The translations under genes and the position numbers were made by a program. A DNA stretch of 64,000 nt, from NCBI RefSeq assembly GCF_015160875.1, contig NZ_CP063374.1, positions 5,521,501 to 5,585,500 on the forward strand, in the 5' to 3' direction. The notes beneath the pieces are model-generated. The model was not told the origin of the DNA. It did no database searches and worked only from the letters and a program-made list of their open reading frames with translations. This stretch comes from Streptomyces chromofuscus (GTDB taxonomy: Bacteria; Actinomycetota; Actinomycetes; Streptomycetales; Streptomycetaceae). Shown here one piece after another: positions 1 through 8,667 of the stretch (position 1 is its first letter; each line of letters starts with the position of its first letter).

Positions 1-7
1 GCAGGAC

Positions 8-631
8 ATGCTCACCGCGCTCGCCGAGTACCACACCCCCGACGGGTCGCAGAGCTTCTATGTCCTGCACAACGGCGCCGCTACCTGGGGTATCCCAGGT
101 GAACCGCAGCTCGTCGCCCTGTACTTGCAGCGGGACTTGGCGGGACGGACGTTCCGCTTCGAGCATGCCAAGCTGCCCTTGTCCGCGATGGCGCAGTCCT
201 GGCTCATTCACCGCGGCTGCCCGCGGGACGCTATCGGCCTGCTGCCCGGCATGGGCACGCCGTCGGCCGATGAGACGACCCGCGCGCTGGAGCAGCGGCT
301 CATGGGCGACGGGGACCACTTCGCCCTCCTGTGCAGTTACACCCGGGACGACCCTGACGACATGACCACCGTCGTGGTCCTGCGTGCCCTTGACGAGCGC
401 AGCCCCGCGCCGTTCCGTGTGCTCCACGAGGAAGTGGACACCGACGCAGGGATGCACACCCTGCGTGAGGGTGGCTTCGCCACCGTCGACGAAGCCGTCC
501 AGTGGTGCGACAACCGCCTGGGCGGAGAGGCCGCTCCGCTGCCGCCCGTCCGGCTCACGCCCCGGCGCACCCGGCCCTCGGGCACCGTGCCGGCGGCCCC
601 TGCGCAGCGCCCGCCAGGCCGCAGCCGATGA
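8..631 (+). CDS. Uncharacterised protein, possibly 5'-incomplete
   Basis: A 207-residue frame with normal high third-position GC. I recognise no domain. The body is hydrophilic with several W and C residues, and the last 40 residues are rich in Pro, Arg and Ala and look disordered. There is no signal peptide and no membrane segment. The frame stays open to the left edge of the window and no convincing ribosome site sits before the ATG, so the true start may lie outside. A 150-base gap separates it from the secreted protein that follows on the same strand. Confidence 0.6.
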   Translation: MLTALAEYHTPDGSQSFYVLHNGAATWGIPGEPQLVALYLQRDLAGRTFRFEHAKLPLSAMAQSWLIHRGCPRDAIGLLPGMGTPSADETTRALEQRLMGDGDHFALLCSYTRDDPDDMTTVVVLRALDERSPAPFRVLHEEVDTDAGMHTLREGGFATVDEAVQWCDNRLGGEAAPLPPVRLTPRRTRPSGTVPAAPAQRPPGRSR

Positions 632-781
632 CCCTCAAATCCGCTCAGCGAGCCGGAATATAGCCGACGATCGCCGGTTAGCCAAACCGGCGAATCTGCG
701 GACTCTTATACAGCCGGCGGGGCGAAAGCCCGGTCCGCACTTCTCGGTATTCCCATTCCCCCGTACGGAGGTTACTTCCGC

Positions 782-1126
782 ATGCGCTCCACCCGAATAG
801 TGATATCCGCCGCGATGCTCGGAGCACTCGCCCTGCCGTGGCTGTCCGCCCCCACCGCCAGTGCGGCCACCGTCTCCACCGTGGCAACAGCCGGCAGCTG
901 CTACAGCCTCCCGCCGCTCCCGTACACGGTTCACACGAAGGCCGTGACCATCCGCTCCAAGGCGTCCGTGAAGTCCACCAGCCTCGGCATCCTCTACCGC
1001 GGCCACAAGTTCACCGTCCGCAAGACCAGCGGGAACTGGCACTACATCACGGACAAGACCACCGGTGTGAAGGGCTGGGTTTCCGGCACCTACGTGTACC
1101 GCGACGTCCGCATGTGCCTCGACTAA
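782..1126 (+). CDS. Secreted SH3-like domain protein
   Basis: A 114-residue exported protein. Residues 1-28 form a Sec signal peptide: a basic start, a hydrophobic core and a cleavage site of the ASA-A type. The mature part of about 85 residues has the pattern of a bacterial SH3 domain: a 'VTIRSKAS' strand followed by G-x-L-Y, a V-R-K turn, and 'GWVSGTYV' near the end. One Cys near the start and one near the C terminus could form a disulphide. Such domains bind peptidoglycan or other wall polymers; the ligand here is unknown. A GGAGG site precedes the ATG by a normal distance. Confidence 0.75.
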   Translation: MRSTRIVISAAMLGALALPWLSAPTASAATVSTVATAGSCYSLPPLPYTVHTKAVTIRSKASVKSTSLGILYRGHKFTVRKTSGNWHYITDKTTGVKGWVSGTYVYRDVRMCLD

Positions 1127-1234
1127 GAGAAGCCTTCAACTCCGCCCGGCAATAGACGAGTTGATCCGTCCTCTTTTGCTGCCCTTCTTCGCAGAAGACC
1201 AGCATTTCCCGTGCCTTTTGGAAAGGAGTTCTCT

Positions 1235-1696
1235 GTGTCCGACGGCATAGAGGATGTCGTGGGCGTGCTCACCGAACAGATCGAGCGCCGCTTCGAGATG
1301 AGCATGGACGAACTGACCGCCGCGGTCGCTGCGGCGCCGGACGCGAACCCCGAAGCCACCGACATCGTCAAGTGGCACGGGCTCCTCACCGAGTCCCAGG
1401 CGGCGCTCCAGCGCGCCGAGGACGACCTCCTCGCCGCGCTGGAGACGCAGCCCAGCGAGGTCGACGACCCGGCGATGGCCCTCGCCCACCGCGTCAACGC
1501 GGCTGTGGCCGCGCGTGACGGACGGGCCATGGTCGTGCGCTGGCTTCTCGACCCCAACGCTCCCGGAAAGAAGGACCTCGCCGCCGAGCGTCTGGCCCGC
1601 CTGGGCCGCGGGGCCCGCCGAGGCCCGGCCGTGCACACCAGCACGCCGGCCCGACCCGCGACGGCGCCCGCAACAGGCCGAGGAGCCCTGCGGTGA
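1235..1696 (+). CDS. Small helical protein, tandem paralogue 1
   Basis: A 153-residue, mostly alpha-helical, acidic protein. The GTG at 1235 is chosen because AAAGGAG lies just upstream; an earlier in-frame GTG at 1211 has no such site. It shares a layout with the next two proteins: an N-terminal helix, an 'MDELTA' segment, a long helix with L-x(5)-L-x-x-AE spacing, then 'AVAARDGRAMVV' and a Pro/Ala/Arg-rich tail. Its stop overlaps the next start (GTGA), so the pair is probably translationally coupled. No known family is recognised. Confidence 0.7.
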   Translation: MSDGIEDVVGVLTEQIERRFEMSMDELTAAVAAAPDANPEATDIVKWHGLLTESQAALQRAEDDLLAALETQPSEVDDPAMALAHRVNAAVAARDGRAMVVRWLLDPNAPGKKDLAAERLARLGRGARRGPAVHTSTPARPATAPATGRGALR

Positions 1697-2142
1697 GCGC
1701 TAGCGACAAGCCCTGCACCCAGGACGGCCGGCTCCGGGAGGTCTTCGGCGCCCCGGTCGCCGACCTGCACGAGACGGCCGCGAGCCCGGACGCCTCCGCC
1801 GCGCTGACCCGGGCGCTCGAACTGCGCTCGTTCCTGGCCCTGGCCGAGGAACAGGTCGCCCGGATCCGCGACCGCGTGCACGAGGCCATGGCGCCCGAGC
1901 GCGACATGGACGAACTGTCCGCCAACGAGCTGCGGATGGACACGCAGTGGCTGGAGGCGGCGCTCCACGCCCGCGACGGCTACCGCGCCGCCCTCGGCGA
2001 CCTGTTGCGCACCATGCCTGCGCCCGGACGGCATGCCCGCCCTGTCCGCATGACCCAGCAGACGATCACGACCACCCTGCCCCCTGCCACCGCCGCCCCG
2101 GCACCCCAGCGTGCCGGGGCGGCCCAGGCCCGCCGACCGTGA
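1693..2142 (+). CDS. Small helical protein, tandem paralogue 2
   Basis: A 149-residue helical protein whose GTG start overlaps the preceding stop codon by four bases. Compared with its neighbours it keeps the initial 'LREVFGAPVADL' helix, an L-A-E-E central helix, a 'PERDMDEL' segment and a 'HARDGYRAALGDLL' helix. The C-terminal 40 residues are Thr/Pro/Ala-rich and look disordered. No catalytic motif, Cys cluster, signal peptide or membrane segment is visible. Divergent duplication from its neighbours is an inference from this shared motif order, not from strong residue identity. Confidence 0.65.
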   Translation: MSASDKPCTQDGRLREVFGAPVADLHETAASPDASAALTRALELRSFLALAEEQVARIRDRVHEAMAPERDMDELSANELRMDTQWLEAALHARDGYRAALGDLLRTMPAPGRHARPVRMTQQTITTTLPPATAAPAPQRAGAAQARRP

Positions 2143-2155
2143 AAGCCCCCACCGA

Positions 2156-2569
2156 TTGCCCCACCCCACGTCCGCCCAGATCGCCGCGCGGATCGAGGAG
2201 TTGTACGGCGCTTCGCTGACCGACCTCGAAGCCCACGCCCAGGACCAGCCGCCCGGCATGCTCGCCGCCCTCCTCGGCAGCCACCACACGCTCGCCTTCG
2301 CCGAGCAGAGCATCACCGTCCACCGCCAGCGGCTTGAGCAACTCGTCCATCCCGAGCGGCAGATCGGCACCCACGAGGTGTCGCACATCCTCGACTGCGC
2401 CCGCCGCCTCGCCGAGGCCGTCGCCGTCCGCGACACCCAAGCCGCCACCACCCAAGCGGTCTTGCAGAGCCTCGGCCGCACCCCCGCGCCGCAGCCGCCC
2501 ACCGCCTGTGCGCCTGCTGCCCTTCCCGCTCCGCCCGTACCGACCGTGAGCGCCGCCCCGAGCCGCTGA
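2156..2569 (+). CDS. Small helical protein, tandem paralogue 3
   Basis: A 137-residue helical protein, third of the tandem set. It carries 'IEELYGASLTDLEAHA', a central 'LAFAEQSI' helix, 'PERQIGTHEV' and an 'AEAVAVRDTQAATTQAVL' helix that line up with the two preceding proteins. The start is uncertain: TTG 2156 lies 13 bases after the previous stop but has no good ribosome site, and GTG 2111 would overlap the previous gene by 32 bases. The C terminus is Pro/Ala-rich like the others. Function unknown. Confidence 0.6.
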   Translation: MPHPTSAQIAARIEELYGASLTDLEAHAQDQPPGMLAALLGSHHTLAFAEQSITVHRQRLEQLVHPERQIGTHEVSHILDCARRLAEAVAVRDTQAATTQAVLQSLGRTPAPQPPTACAPAALPAPPVPTVSAAPSR

Positions 2570-2612
2570 TCCGAACGGGCCCCGGCCCTTTTCGCACCCA
2601 GGAGTTCCCCCT

Positions 2613-3470
2613 TTGGCCACCACCGGTCTGCCACCCGCCGCCGATGCCGACATCGCCCGGGTCACCGAAGCCCTCCACATGATCACCCCGCGCTGGAACG
2701 TGCGGATCCTGCTGGCCCTGAACGAGCCGCCGCAGCGCTACACGCAGATCGCGGCCAAGCTGCCGTATCTCCACAGCGGCCAGCTGCACCCCAAGATCCG
2801 CTCGCTCTGCGACGCCGGCCTCGCCCTGCGCAGCGAGTACTCCGCCCGCCATGTCACCTACGGCCTCACCCAGCGCGGCCGACAGCTTCTGGCGGTGCTC
2901 CCGGTGATCGCGGCTTGGGCCGAGGAGCACTTGGAGAAGCCGGAGCAGCCGCTGTCCGCGATCGAGCAGGTCGAGGACTGCCTCACTCTCCTCACCCGGC
3001 GGCAGGCCCCGGCGATCCTGTGGGTGCTCAAGGCGCGCCAGGAGGCGAGCGCCCGGGCCCTGGCCCGCATCGTCATCCCCGACAGCTACTGGACCAACAT
3101 CTACCCGCCGCTGCGCCAGCTCATCAACGACGGCTTGGTGGCGACCGCGGGCCTGGGACAGCCCTACCGCCTCTCGCCGTCCGGCGACGGACTCGGCCAC
3201 GTCTTCGGCGCGCTGTCCATGTGGGCCGCCGGACGACCGGTGGACCACGCCGCGAGGCACCCGCTCTGGGGCCGACCGGACCCGAGCGCGAACACCGCCC
3301 CCCGCACCTGGGTCAGCCACCAGTCCCGGCTGGCCCCCTCCGCCCCGCCGACAGCCGCCGTGCAGACCCAGCCCGCCCGCCGCCCTGCCTGGCACAACGG
3401 CGACCTGTTCTCCCACGCCACCCCGGTCCGTCCGAAGGCCGCCCTGCCGGCGGGAGGAGCCCGCCGATGA
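2613..3470 (+). CDS. Tandem HxlR-like winged-helix regulator
   Basis: A 285-residue protein with two HxlR-type winged-helix domains in tandem. The first spans about residues 12-108, with 'ITPRWNVRILLAL' opening the domain, 'QLHPKIRSLCDAGL' as the likely recognition region and 'YGLTQRGRQLL' as the wing. The second spans about 115-205 and is weaker: 'LLTRRQAPAILWVL' and 'IYPPLRQLINDGLV'. HxlR proteins are usually about 110-residue DNA-binding dimers, so a fused pair could act as an intramolecular dimer. The TTG start is supported by AGGAG at 2603. The C-terminal 80 residues are disordered and Pro-rich. The stop overlaps the next ATG. Confidence 0.75.
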   Translation: MATTGLPPAADADIARVTEALHMITPRWNVRILLALNEPPQRYTQIAAKLPYLHSGQLHPKIRSLCDAGLALRSEYSARHVTYGLTQRGRQLLAVLPVIAAWAEEHLEKPEQPLSAIEQVEDCLTLLTRRQAPAILWVLKARQEASARALARIVIPDSYWTNIYPPLRQLINDGLVATAGLGQPYRLSPSGDGLGHVFGALSMWAAGRPVDHAARHPLWGRPDPSANTAPRTWVSHQSRLAPSAPPTAAVQTQPARRPAWHNGDLFSHATPVRPKAALPAGGARR

Positions 3471-3949
3471 TCCCCGCCATCTCCCCTCAGCAGCTGAAGC
3501 GCGCGTGCACGGCGCTGTCCGGCGCCGCCCTGATCCGCCTGGTCAGCGAGATCGATGACCACGGGGCCATCCCACCCCGCGCGCTGGCACGCACCCTCAC
3601 GGAGCTCACCACGCACCAGATCCGGCAGGCCACCGAGCAGGCAGACGCCCTCGGACTCCTCGACCGCTCCCACTCCGGCCTCGGACTCACCGCAGCCGGA
3701 CAGGACCTCGCCGACGTCTACGACGCGACCGCCCGCTGGGCCCGACGGCACAACCACCCGGCGCCGATCTGCGACTTCGCCGGGCGGATCCGCCACACCT
3801 TCGCCCTGCTGGGCGAGCCGACGGCGGATCCTCGTCCCACGGACGGCGAGGCCGCCGCCGAACTCGGCCGCGTCTACCGGCTGTTGGCTGAGTGGATTCA
3901 CACGCACCAGTCCCAGCAGATCCGCAGCACCTACGGCGTCGCCGCGTGA
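3467..3949 (+). CDS. HxlR-like winged-helix protein
   Basis: A 160-residue protein related in layout to the HxlR-like domains of the gene before it: a starting helix, an 'LIRLVSEI' helix, 'TTHQIRQATEQADALGLL' as the recognition part, and 'LGLTAAGQDL' as the wing. The ATG at 3467 overlaps the upstream stop (ATGA) and has GGGAGGAG before it, so the two regulators are probably made together. Its own stop overlaps the GTG of the MFS gene (GTGA), which ties the regulators to the transporter. Operator sites are not identified. Confidence 0.65.
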   Translation: MIPAISPQQLKRACTALSGAALIRLVSEIDDHGAIPPRALARTLTELTTHQIRQATEQADALGLLDRSHSGLGLTAAGQDLADVYDATARWARRHNHPAPICDFAGRIRHTFALLGEPTADPRPTDGEAAAELGRVYRLLAEWIHTHQSQQIRSTYGVAA

Positions 3950-5172
3950 CGCCGGGCGCGGTGGCCCGTTCCACCGCCGGCCTGAAGCGCAGGGTCTATA
4001 TGCCGCGTGGGGCGGATGCCGCCGCGTTCGCGATGACCACCTACGGCATCCCCCTGCTCGTCCTGGCTACCACCGGATCGGCGACCTTGACCGGGCTGGC
4101 CTTCGCGCTGGAGTGGATTCCGCGCATCGGGGCGTTCACCGTGGCCGGGACCGTCGTCGACCGCTACTGCACGGCTCGCATCTTCCGTGCCGCCTGTCTC
4201 GCGCGGGCCTTGGTCGTGCTCGCCGCCGCCGTCGTTCTCATGGGCCTCGATGCTCGAACGCCAGCCGCGACGGTCACGGTGATGCTGCTCGCCGCGTCCA
4301 CCGGCGTGCTCACTGAGTTCAGTTTCGTGGCGGCTGAAACGGCCGGCAGTGAGGCGAGCCGGAAGGCAGGCCCCCGGGCCCACCGGGTGCAGTCCGTCCT
4401 GCTGGGGATCGACCAGACCGCCACTCTGGCCGGGCCTGCGCTCTCCGGCCTGCTCCTGGAACATGGCGGATCGGCCGTCATGCTCGGAGCACTCGCGAGC
4501 CTCTCGCTCCTCGCCGCCGCACTCGGCCCCCGGGTGCGCACCGCGCCGCTCGGCGTGGCTACTGGCAAGCGGGGGCTACGGGCGGGCTGGGCGACGCTGC
4601 GCTCGCTGCCGGCCCTCGCCTGGCTGGTGGGCGGCCTGGTCGTCTCCAACGGAGCCATGGCCCTCCTGCAGGCCGCCGTCCCGGTCGTCGTCGTCACCGA
4701 GCTGGACCACTCCAGCGCGGATGCCGGACTCATCTGGTCTGCCGCAGCCGTCGCCTCCCTGCTCGCCATCACCGCATCTCGCAGCGCGATTGACCGCTGG
4801 GGCCTGTGGCCGGTCGGCGCCGTGGCCGCCGCCGTCGCGGCCACAGCGACGTTCGCCGTCGCCCAGGCCGACACCTACCGCGGCTATCTCCTGCTGATCG
4901 CCGTCGTGATGGCCGGCGAAGGGAGCCTCACGGTCGTCTTTCGAACCCTGCGCTCCCGCCTGATCCCGCCCGACGTCTTCGGCAGCACCCTCGCCGTGAC
5001 GGTCCTGGTGCTCCTGCTGCCCTTCCCCGCCGCCGGCCTGCTCGTCGCGGCCGTGCCCCCCGCCCAGCTCGGGCACGCCATCACCGCGGCGGCCGTCCTG
5101 CAGGCCCTCGGCTTCGCGGTCGTCTTCACCCGCCTGCGCACCCTGCCCGCTCTGCCCACATTCCCGGCCTGA
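3946..5172 (+). CDS. MFS transporter, multidrug-efflux type
   Basis: A 408-residue integral membrane protein with about 12 hydrophobic segments. The start is taken as the GTG overlapping the previous stop. Hydrophobic spans such as 'LVVLAAAVVLMGL', 'LVGGLVVSNGAMALL' and 'VLVLLLPFPAAGLLVAAV' are evenly spaced, and the 'VDRYCTARIF' loop after TM2 resembles the conserved MFS loop. It resembles the enterobactin-exporter or macrolide-efflux side of the MFS family; the substrate is unknown. Its place before an ATP-grasp ligase and between regulators suggests export of a small product of this gene set. Confidence 0.8.
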   Translation: MTPGAVARSTAGLKRRVYMPRGADAAAFAMTTYGIPLLVLATTGSATLTGLAFALEWIPRIGAFTVAGTVVDRYCTARIFRAACLARALVVLAAAVVLMGLDARTPAATVTVMLLAASTGVLTEFSFVAAETAGSEASRKAGPRAHRVQSVLLGIDQTATLAGPALSGLLLEHGGSAVMLGALASLSLLAAALGPRVRTAPLGVATGKRGLRAGWATLRSLPALAWLVGGLVVSNGAMALLQAAVPVVVVTELDHSSADAGLIWSAAAVASLLAITASRSAIDRWGLWPVGAVAAAVAATATFAVAQADTYRGYLLLIAVVMAGEGSLTVVFRTLRSRLIPPDVFGSTLAVTVLVLLLPFPAAGLLVAAVPPAQLGHAITAAAVLQALGFAVVFTRLRTLPALPTFPA

Positions 5173-5204
5173 CCCTCCCGGTACGAGAGGAGCCTTCGAC
5201 GCTC

Positions 5205-5528
5205 ATGTCCACCATCACGCAGGACGGTCTGCCCGGCCTCGACCTTCCGCACCATGACGTGCGGCCGACGATCACCGAGCAGTTCCATGCCTTCGATGCC
5301 GGCCATCCCTGGGTGTACCGGGCCCTGGAGCAGCTCGTCGTCCAGCGCCTCGCCGCCGGAGCCAAGAGGGTCGGTATGAAGGCGCTGTTCGAGGCTCTGC
5401 GGTGGCGCCACCCGCACGGCGTGAAGGGCCTCAACAACAACTACACCGCGCTCTACGCGAGACGGCTGCTCGCCGAGCACCCGCAGTGGGCCTGCGCCAT
5501 CGAGGTCCGCCGTCGGCGCAGCCCGTGA
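5205..5528 (+). CDS. Phage/plasmid-type small conserved protein
   Basis: A 107-residue protein starting at the ATG behind GAGAGGAG. The central part, 'FHAFDAGHPWVYRALEQL' through 'GVKGLNNNYTALYARRLL', matches a small family I know from actinobacterial phages and mobile elements, with the hallmark N-N-N-Y-T-x-x-Y-A-R. Its role is not known. It is helical, lacks Cys clusters, and interrupts an otherwise metabolic cassette between the first MFS gene and the ATP-grasp gene, which is typical of cargo carried on a mobile element. Confidence 0.7.
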   Translation: MSTITQDGLPGLDLPHHDVRPTITEQFHAFDAGHPWVYRALEQLVVQRLAAGAKRVGMKALFEALRWRHPHGVKGLNNNYTALYARRLLAEHPQWACAIEVRRRRSP

Positions 5529-5579
5529 CTACTGGTCTGCAGAACTCTTCCGCCACCTGATTCCTTGAGGAGCACCTTC

Positions 5580-6845
5580 TTGTCCGACCGTCCTGTCGTT
5601 CTGGTCGTGGCCGCGGCCGACATGGAAGCCGAGGCGTATCGCGGCTACTGCCTTGAGTCCGTGGCAGCCGCGTACGACGTCGTCCTGATCACCAGCGAGG
5701 AACCCTCGTGGGAGGTGCCGTTCATCCGGGACTGCGTGGTCGTGCCCGACCCCACTGACCAGGCGGCGCTGTCCGCCGCCGGCCGGGCCCTCGTCGACCG
5801 CTACGAGCTGGCCGGCGTGTTCACCTGGACAGAGTGGTACCTCGTCCCGGTCGCCCGCCTGGCACGCCAGCTGGGCCTGCCCACCACCGCCCCCGAGGTG
5901 ATGCAGGCATGCCGCAACAAGGCCACCGCGCGGAGCCTGTTCGCCCGCCACGGTGTTCCGTCGGCCGCGTCGGTGAGCGTGCGCACCTGCCAGGAGGCGC
6001 AGGCCGCGGCCGAGCGGATCGGCTACCCGGTCGTCCTGAAGCCCGCCGCGCACGCGGCCAGCATCGGTGTGATCCGCGTCGACAACCACGACCAGCTCAC
6101 CGCCGCGTACGACTTCACGGCCCGCGCTGCCGCTCTGGGGGCGGAGAACACGAGCGTGCTGGTCGAGGAGTACCTCGACGGACCCGAGGTCTCGGTCGAA
6201 TGCGTCACCTATCAGGGCCGCACCACCGTCGTCGCCATCACCCGCAAGACCGTCAGCGCACCGCCCTTCTTTGAGGAACTCTCGCACTCCGTAGACGCGT
6301 CCGACCCGCTCCTCGACGTGGTCGCCCCGGCGGCGCGGGCCGCGATCGGCGCGCTCGGTATCACCGACGGCGTCAGCCACGTCGAGATGCGCCTCGTCGA
6401 CGGCCGGGCGCGACTTGTCGAAGTCAACGGCCGCATCGCCGGCGACATGATCGGCCATCTGGTACGCCTCGCCACCGGCATCGACCTGCCCCGTGTGGCT
6501 GCCGACATCGCCTGCGACCACGCCCCCGACCTCACCCCCACCCAGTGCTCAGCCGCCGCGATCCACCTGATCTACCCCGAGACCTCCGGCACCCTCACCG
6601 CCCTCCGCTTTGACGGTCCCCGGCCGCCGTGGCTGGAGCGGATCTCCTTCCAGCGCAGCGTCGGCGACCGGCTGCTGCTCCCGCCCGAGGGAGACATGTT
6701 CTTCGCTCGGATCGGCTTCCTGATCACCACTGGCAGTTCCGCCGAAGACGCCCGGCACCGCGGCCAAGAGGCGCTCCGCACCCTCACCCTCGACGTGGCG
6801 CCCCATCAAGCCAGCCAGGACACCGGTAGGGATCTCCTCGCTTGA
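5580..6845 (+). CDS. ATP-grasp carboxylate-amine ligase
   Basis: A 421-residue ATP-grasp enzyme. The N-terminal 100 residues form a Rossmann-like pre-ATP-grasp domain. The nucleotide lid shows 'YPVVLKPAAHAASIGV' (ATP-binding Lys and Gly-rich loop), then 'LVEEYLDGPEVSVE', and the metal-binding C-terminal motif 'EMRLVDGRARLVEVNGR' with the E-x-N-x-R signature. Such enzymes join a carboxylate to an amine through an acyl phosphate, as in L-amino-acid ligases; the substrates are not predictable. TTG 5580 is chosen because GAGGAG lies at 5567-5572. The stop overlaps the next TTG start (TTGA). Confidence 0.85.
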   Translation: MSDRPVVLVVAAADMEAEAYRGYCLESVAAAYDVVLITSEEPSWEVPFIRDCVVVPDPTDQAALSAAGRALVDRYELAGVFTWTEWYLVPVARLARQLGLPTTAPEVMQACRNKATARSLFARHGVPSAASVSVRTCQEAQAAAERIGYPVVLKPAAHAASIGVIRVDNHDQLTAAYDFTARAAALGAENTSVLVEEYLDGPEVSVECVTYQGRTTVVAITRKTVSAPPFFEELSHSVDASDPLLDVVAPAARAAIGALGITDGVSHVEMRLVDGRARLVEVNGRIAGDMIGHLVRLATGIDLPRVAADIACDHAPDLTPTQCSAAAIHLIYPETSGTLTALRFDGPRPPWLERISFQRSVGDRLLLPPEGDMFFARIGFLITTGSSAEDARHRGQEALRTLTLDVAPHQASQDTGRDLLA

Positions 6846-8002
6846 AGACGGCACCACCCCTCATGACCCGCCGTAGCCGGGGGCTGCTGACCGGCTACTT
6901 CCTCGGCCTCGGCGTGGTGATGGCGGTCTGGGGCGCCCGGATGCCGGCCGTTCAGCAGGCCGCCCACCTGAGCACCGCACACCTGGCCCTGGTGCTGCTG
7001 GCCGCCGCGCTCGGCATGGTCGCAGGACTGCAGATCGGAGGCCGGCTCGCCCGGCCAGCCCGCCTTCCTGCCCTGCTCACCTCCGGCGCCGCCGGCCTTG
7101 CCGTATGCCTCGCCCTCCTGGGGCAATGCGACAGCCTGCCGTCCCTGCTCACGGCCGCCCTTGCTTTCGGTATCGCGCACGGTGTGCTGGATGTTGCCGC
7201 CAACTCGGCGGCGGTGCGCTGCCAGAACGCCTACGGCAGACCCATCATGTCCGGCCTGCACGCCGCCTACTCCATCGGCGCCCTCGCGGGAGCCGCCCTG
7301 GCCGCCGTCACCGCCCACACCGCGCACAGCGCCCTCTTCCTCGCCACCGGCCTGGTCCTCACCGGGGCCGCGCTCGCTGCCGCACCGGCAACCCGCTCCC
7401 TGAACGGCACCGATCAACCACCTGCACCCGCCAACCCCGGGCAGAACGAGTCCCGGTCGGCACTCTCGTCAGGGCAGCTGTGGCTGCTGGGCGCGCTGGC
7501 TGCATCGAGCCTGCTGGGGGAGGGAGCGGCAGCTGACTGGGCCGCCGTCCATCTGCACAGTCTGGATGCCTCGACGGCCGTGAGCGCAGCCGCGTTCGCT
7601 CTTTACAGCGGGGCCATGACGGTCGGACGGTTGGCCGGCGACCGGCTCACCACAGCCTTCGGCGCCCCCGGTGTCGTACGGGCCGGCGCGATCCTCGCAG
7701 CGGCCGGGCTTGCCACCGGCGTCGTCACCTCCAGCACGCCGTTGGCTCTGGCCGGCTGGGCGGTCTTCGGGCTCGGCCTGTCCATCACCGTTCCCTGCCT
7801 GATCAGCGCTGCCGGAGTCGGCGGCCCCAGGGCCGTGGCCACGGTCGCCGTGACTGGCTACCTGGGCCTGCTCGCCGGGCCTGCTCTCATCGGCGCCCTC
7901 GCCACCGTAACCACCCTGTCCACCGCACTGCTGCTGCCCGCCCTGCTCGCAGCCGCCGTCGCCGCCCTGTCCCATCGTGCCTTGGAGAACACCTCCCCTT
8001 GA
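6842..8002 (+). CDS. MFS transporter, YbjJ/FucP-like
   Basis: A 386-residue, 12-span MFS protein. Early landmarks are 'GYFLGLGVVMAVWGARMP' in TM1 and 'GIAHGVLDVAANSAAV' in TM4, a segment typical of the YbjJ/FucP-like branch, followed by 'MSGLHAAYSIGALAG' in TM5. The TTG start overlaps the stop of the ATP-grasp gene, so translation is coupled. This is the second transporter of the cassette, which may mean one imports a precursor and the other exports the product. Substrate unknown. Confidence 0.8.
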   Translation: MKTAPPLMTRRSRGLLTGYFLGLGVVMAVWGARMPAVQQAAHLSTAHLALVLLAAALGMVAGLQIGGRLARPARLPALLTSGAAGLAVCLALLGQCDSLPSLLTAALAFGIAHGVLDVAANSAAVRCQNAYGRPIMSGLHAAYSIGALAGAALAAVTAHTAHSALFLATGLVLTGAALAAAPATRSLNGTDQPPAPANPGQNESRSALSSGQLWLLGALAASSLLGEGAAADWAAVHLHSLDASTAVSAAAFALYSGAMTVGRLAGDRLTTAFGAPGVVRAGAILAAAGLATGVVTSSTPLALAGWAVFGLGLSITVPCLISAAGVGGPRAVATVAVTGYLGLLAGPALIGALATVTTLSTALLLPALLAAAVAALSHRALENTSP

Positions 8003-8634
8003 CCCTCACCACCGCGACCACCGGCCCCGACGCTGTGATCCTCGACTACAACGGCGTCATCGGCCTCCAACCCGGCGCCGAGCAGTGGCGTCACCTCGCC
8101 CGCCTCGCCGCCTGGCCCGACGACGATGTCGCCTCGTTCCAGAGCGCTTTCTGGAAAGCCCGCGAGGTGTACGACGCCGGCCAGCTGAGCGACCTGGCGT
8201 ACTGGGCCCGCGTGCTCGGCTACCATCCCGGCCCGCGCATGCTGCGTGAACTGCGCGCTGCGGACACCGCGATGTGGACGCACACCGACGACCGTGTCCT
8301 CGCCGTCTTGCACAGCGCCCATCGGCGCGAACTGCCCATGGTGCTGCTGTCCAACGCGCCTCACCCTCTCAGCGACGTCCTCGACACCCTCGACTGGCGC
8401 CGCCGCCTGATGACCCGGGCCCTGTACTCGGCCCGGCTGGAGGTGTGCAAGCCGGACCCGGCCGCCTACCAGCAGGCCCTGGATGCCACCGGCGCCGTCG
8501 ACCCGCAGCGCGTGCTGTTCGTCGATGACCGGGTGGACAACTGCCGCGCCGCTGCCCGCCTCGGGCTGCGCACGCTGCACTACACCGGCCAGCCCGCCGA
8601 CCTGGAAGCAGCACTGCTGCCCAGCACCGGCTGA
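7999..8634 (+). CDS. HAD-superfamily hydrolase
   Basis: A 211-residue HAD subclass IA protein. Motif I is 'ILDYNGVIG' near residue 14, with the nucleophile Asp kept and Asn at the second acidic position, a known variant. Motif II Ser is in 'MVLLSNAP', motif III Lys in 'VCKPDP', and motif IV is 'FVDDRVDN'. The helical cap lies between motifs I and II. It probably removes phosphate from a small metabolite. Its TTG start overlaps the upstream stop, completing a coupled set of ATP-grasp, MFS and HAD genes. Confidence 0.8.
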   Translation: MTLTTATTGPDAVILDYNGVIGLQPGAEQWRHLARLAAWPDDDVASFQSAFWKAREVYDAGQLSDLAYWARVLGYHPGPRMLRELRAADTAMWTHTDDRVLAVLHSAHRRELPMVLLSNAPHPLSDVLDTLDWRRRLMTRALYSARLEVCKPDPAAYQQALDATGAVDPQRVLFVDDRVDNCRAAARLGLRTLHYTGQPADLEAALLPSTG

Positions 8635-8667
8635 GCCGCTCCCCAACGCCTACCTCTCAGGACCCGC

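Noticed and set aside
3946..8634. RiPP or lanthipeptide cluster
   Set aside because: No precursor-like peptide, LanM, YcaO or radical SAM gene is present; the small protein at 5,205 matches a phage-type family.
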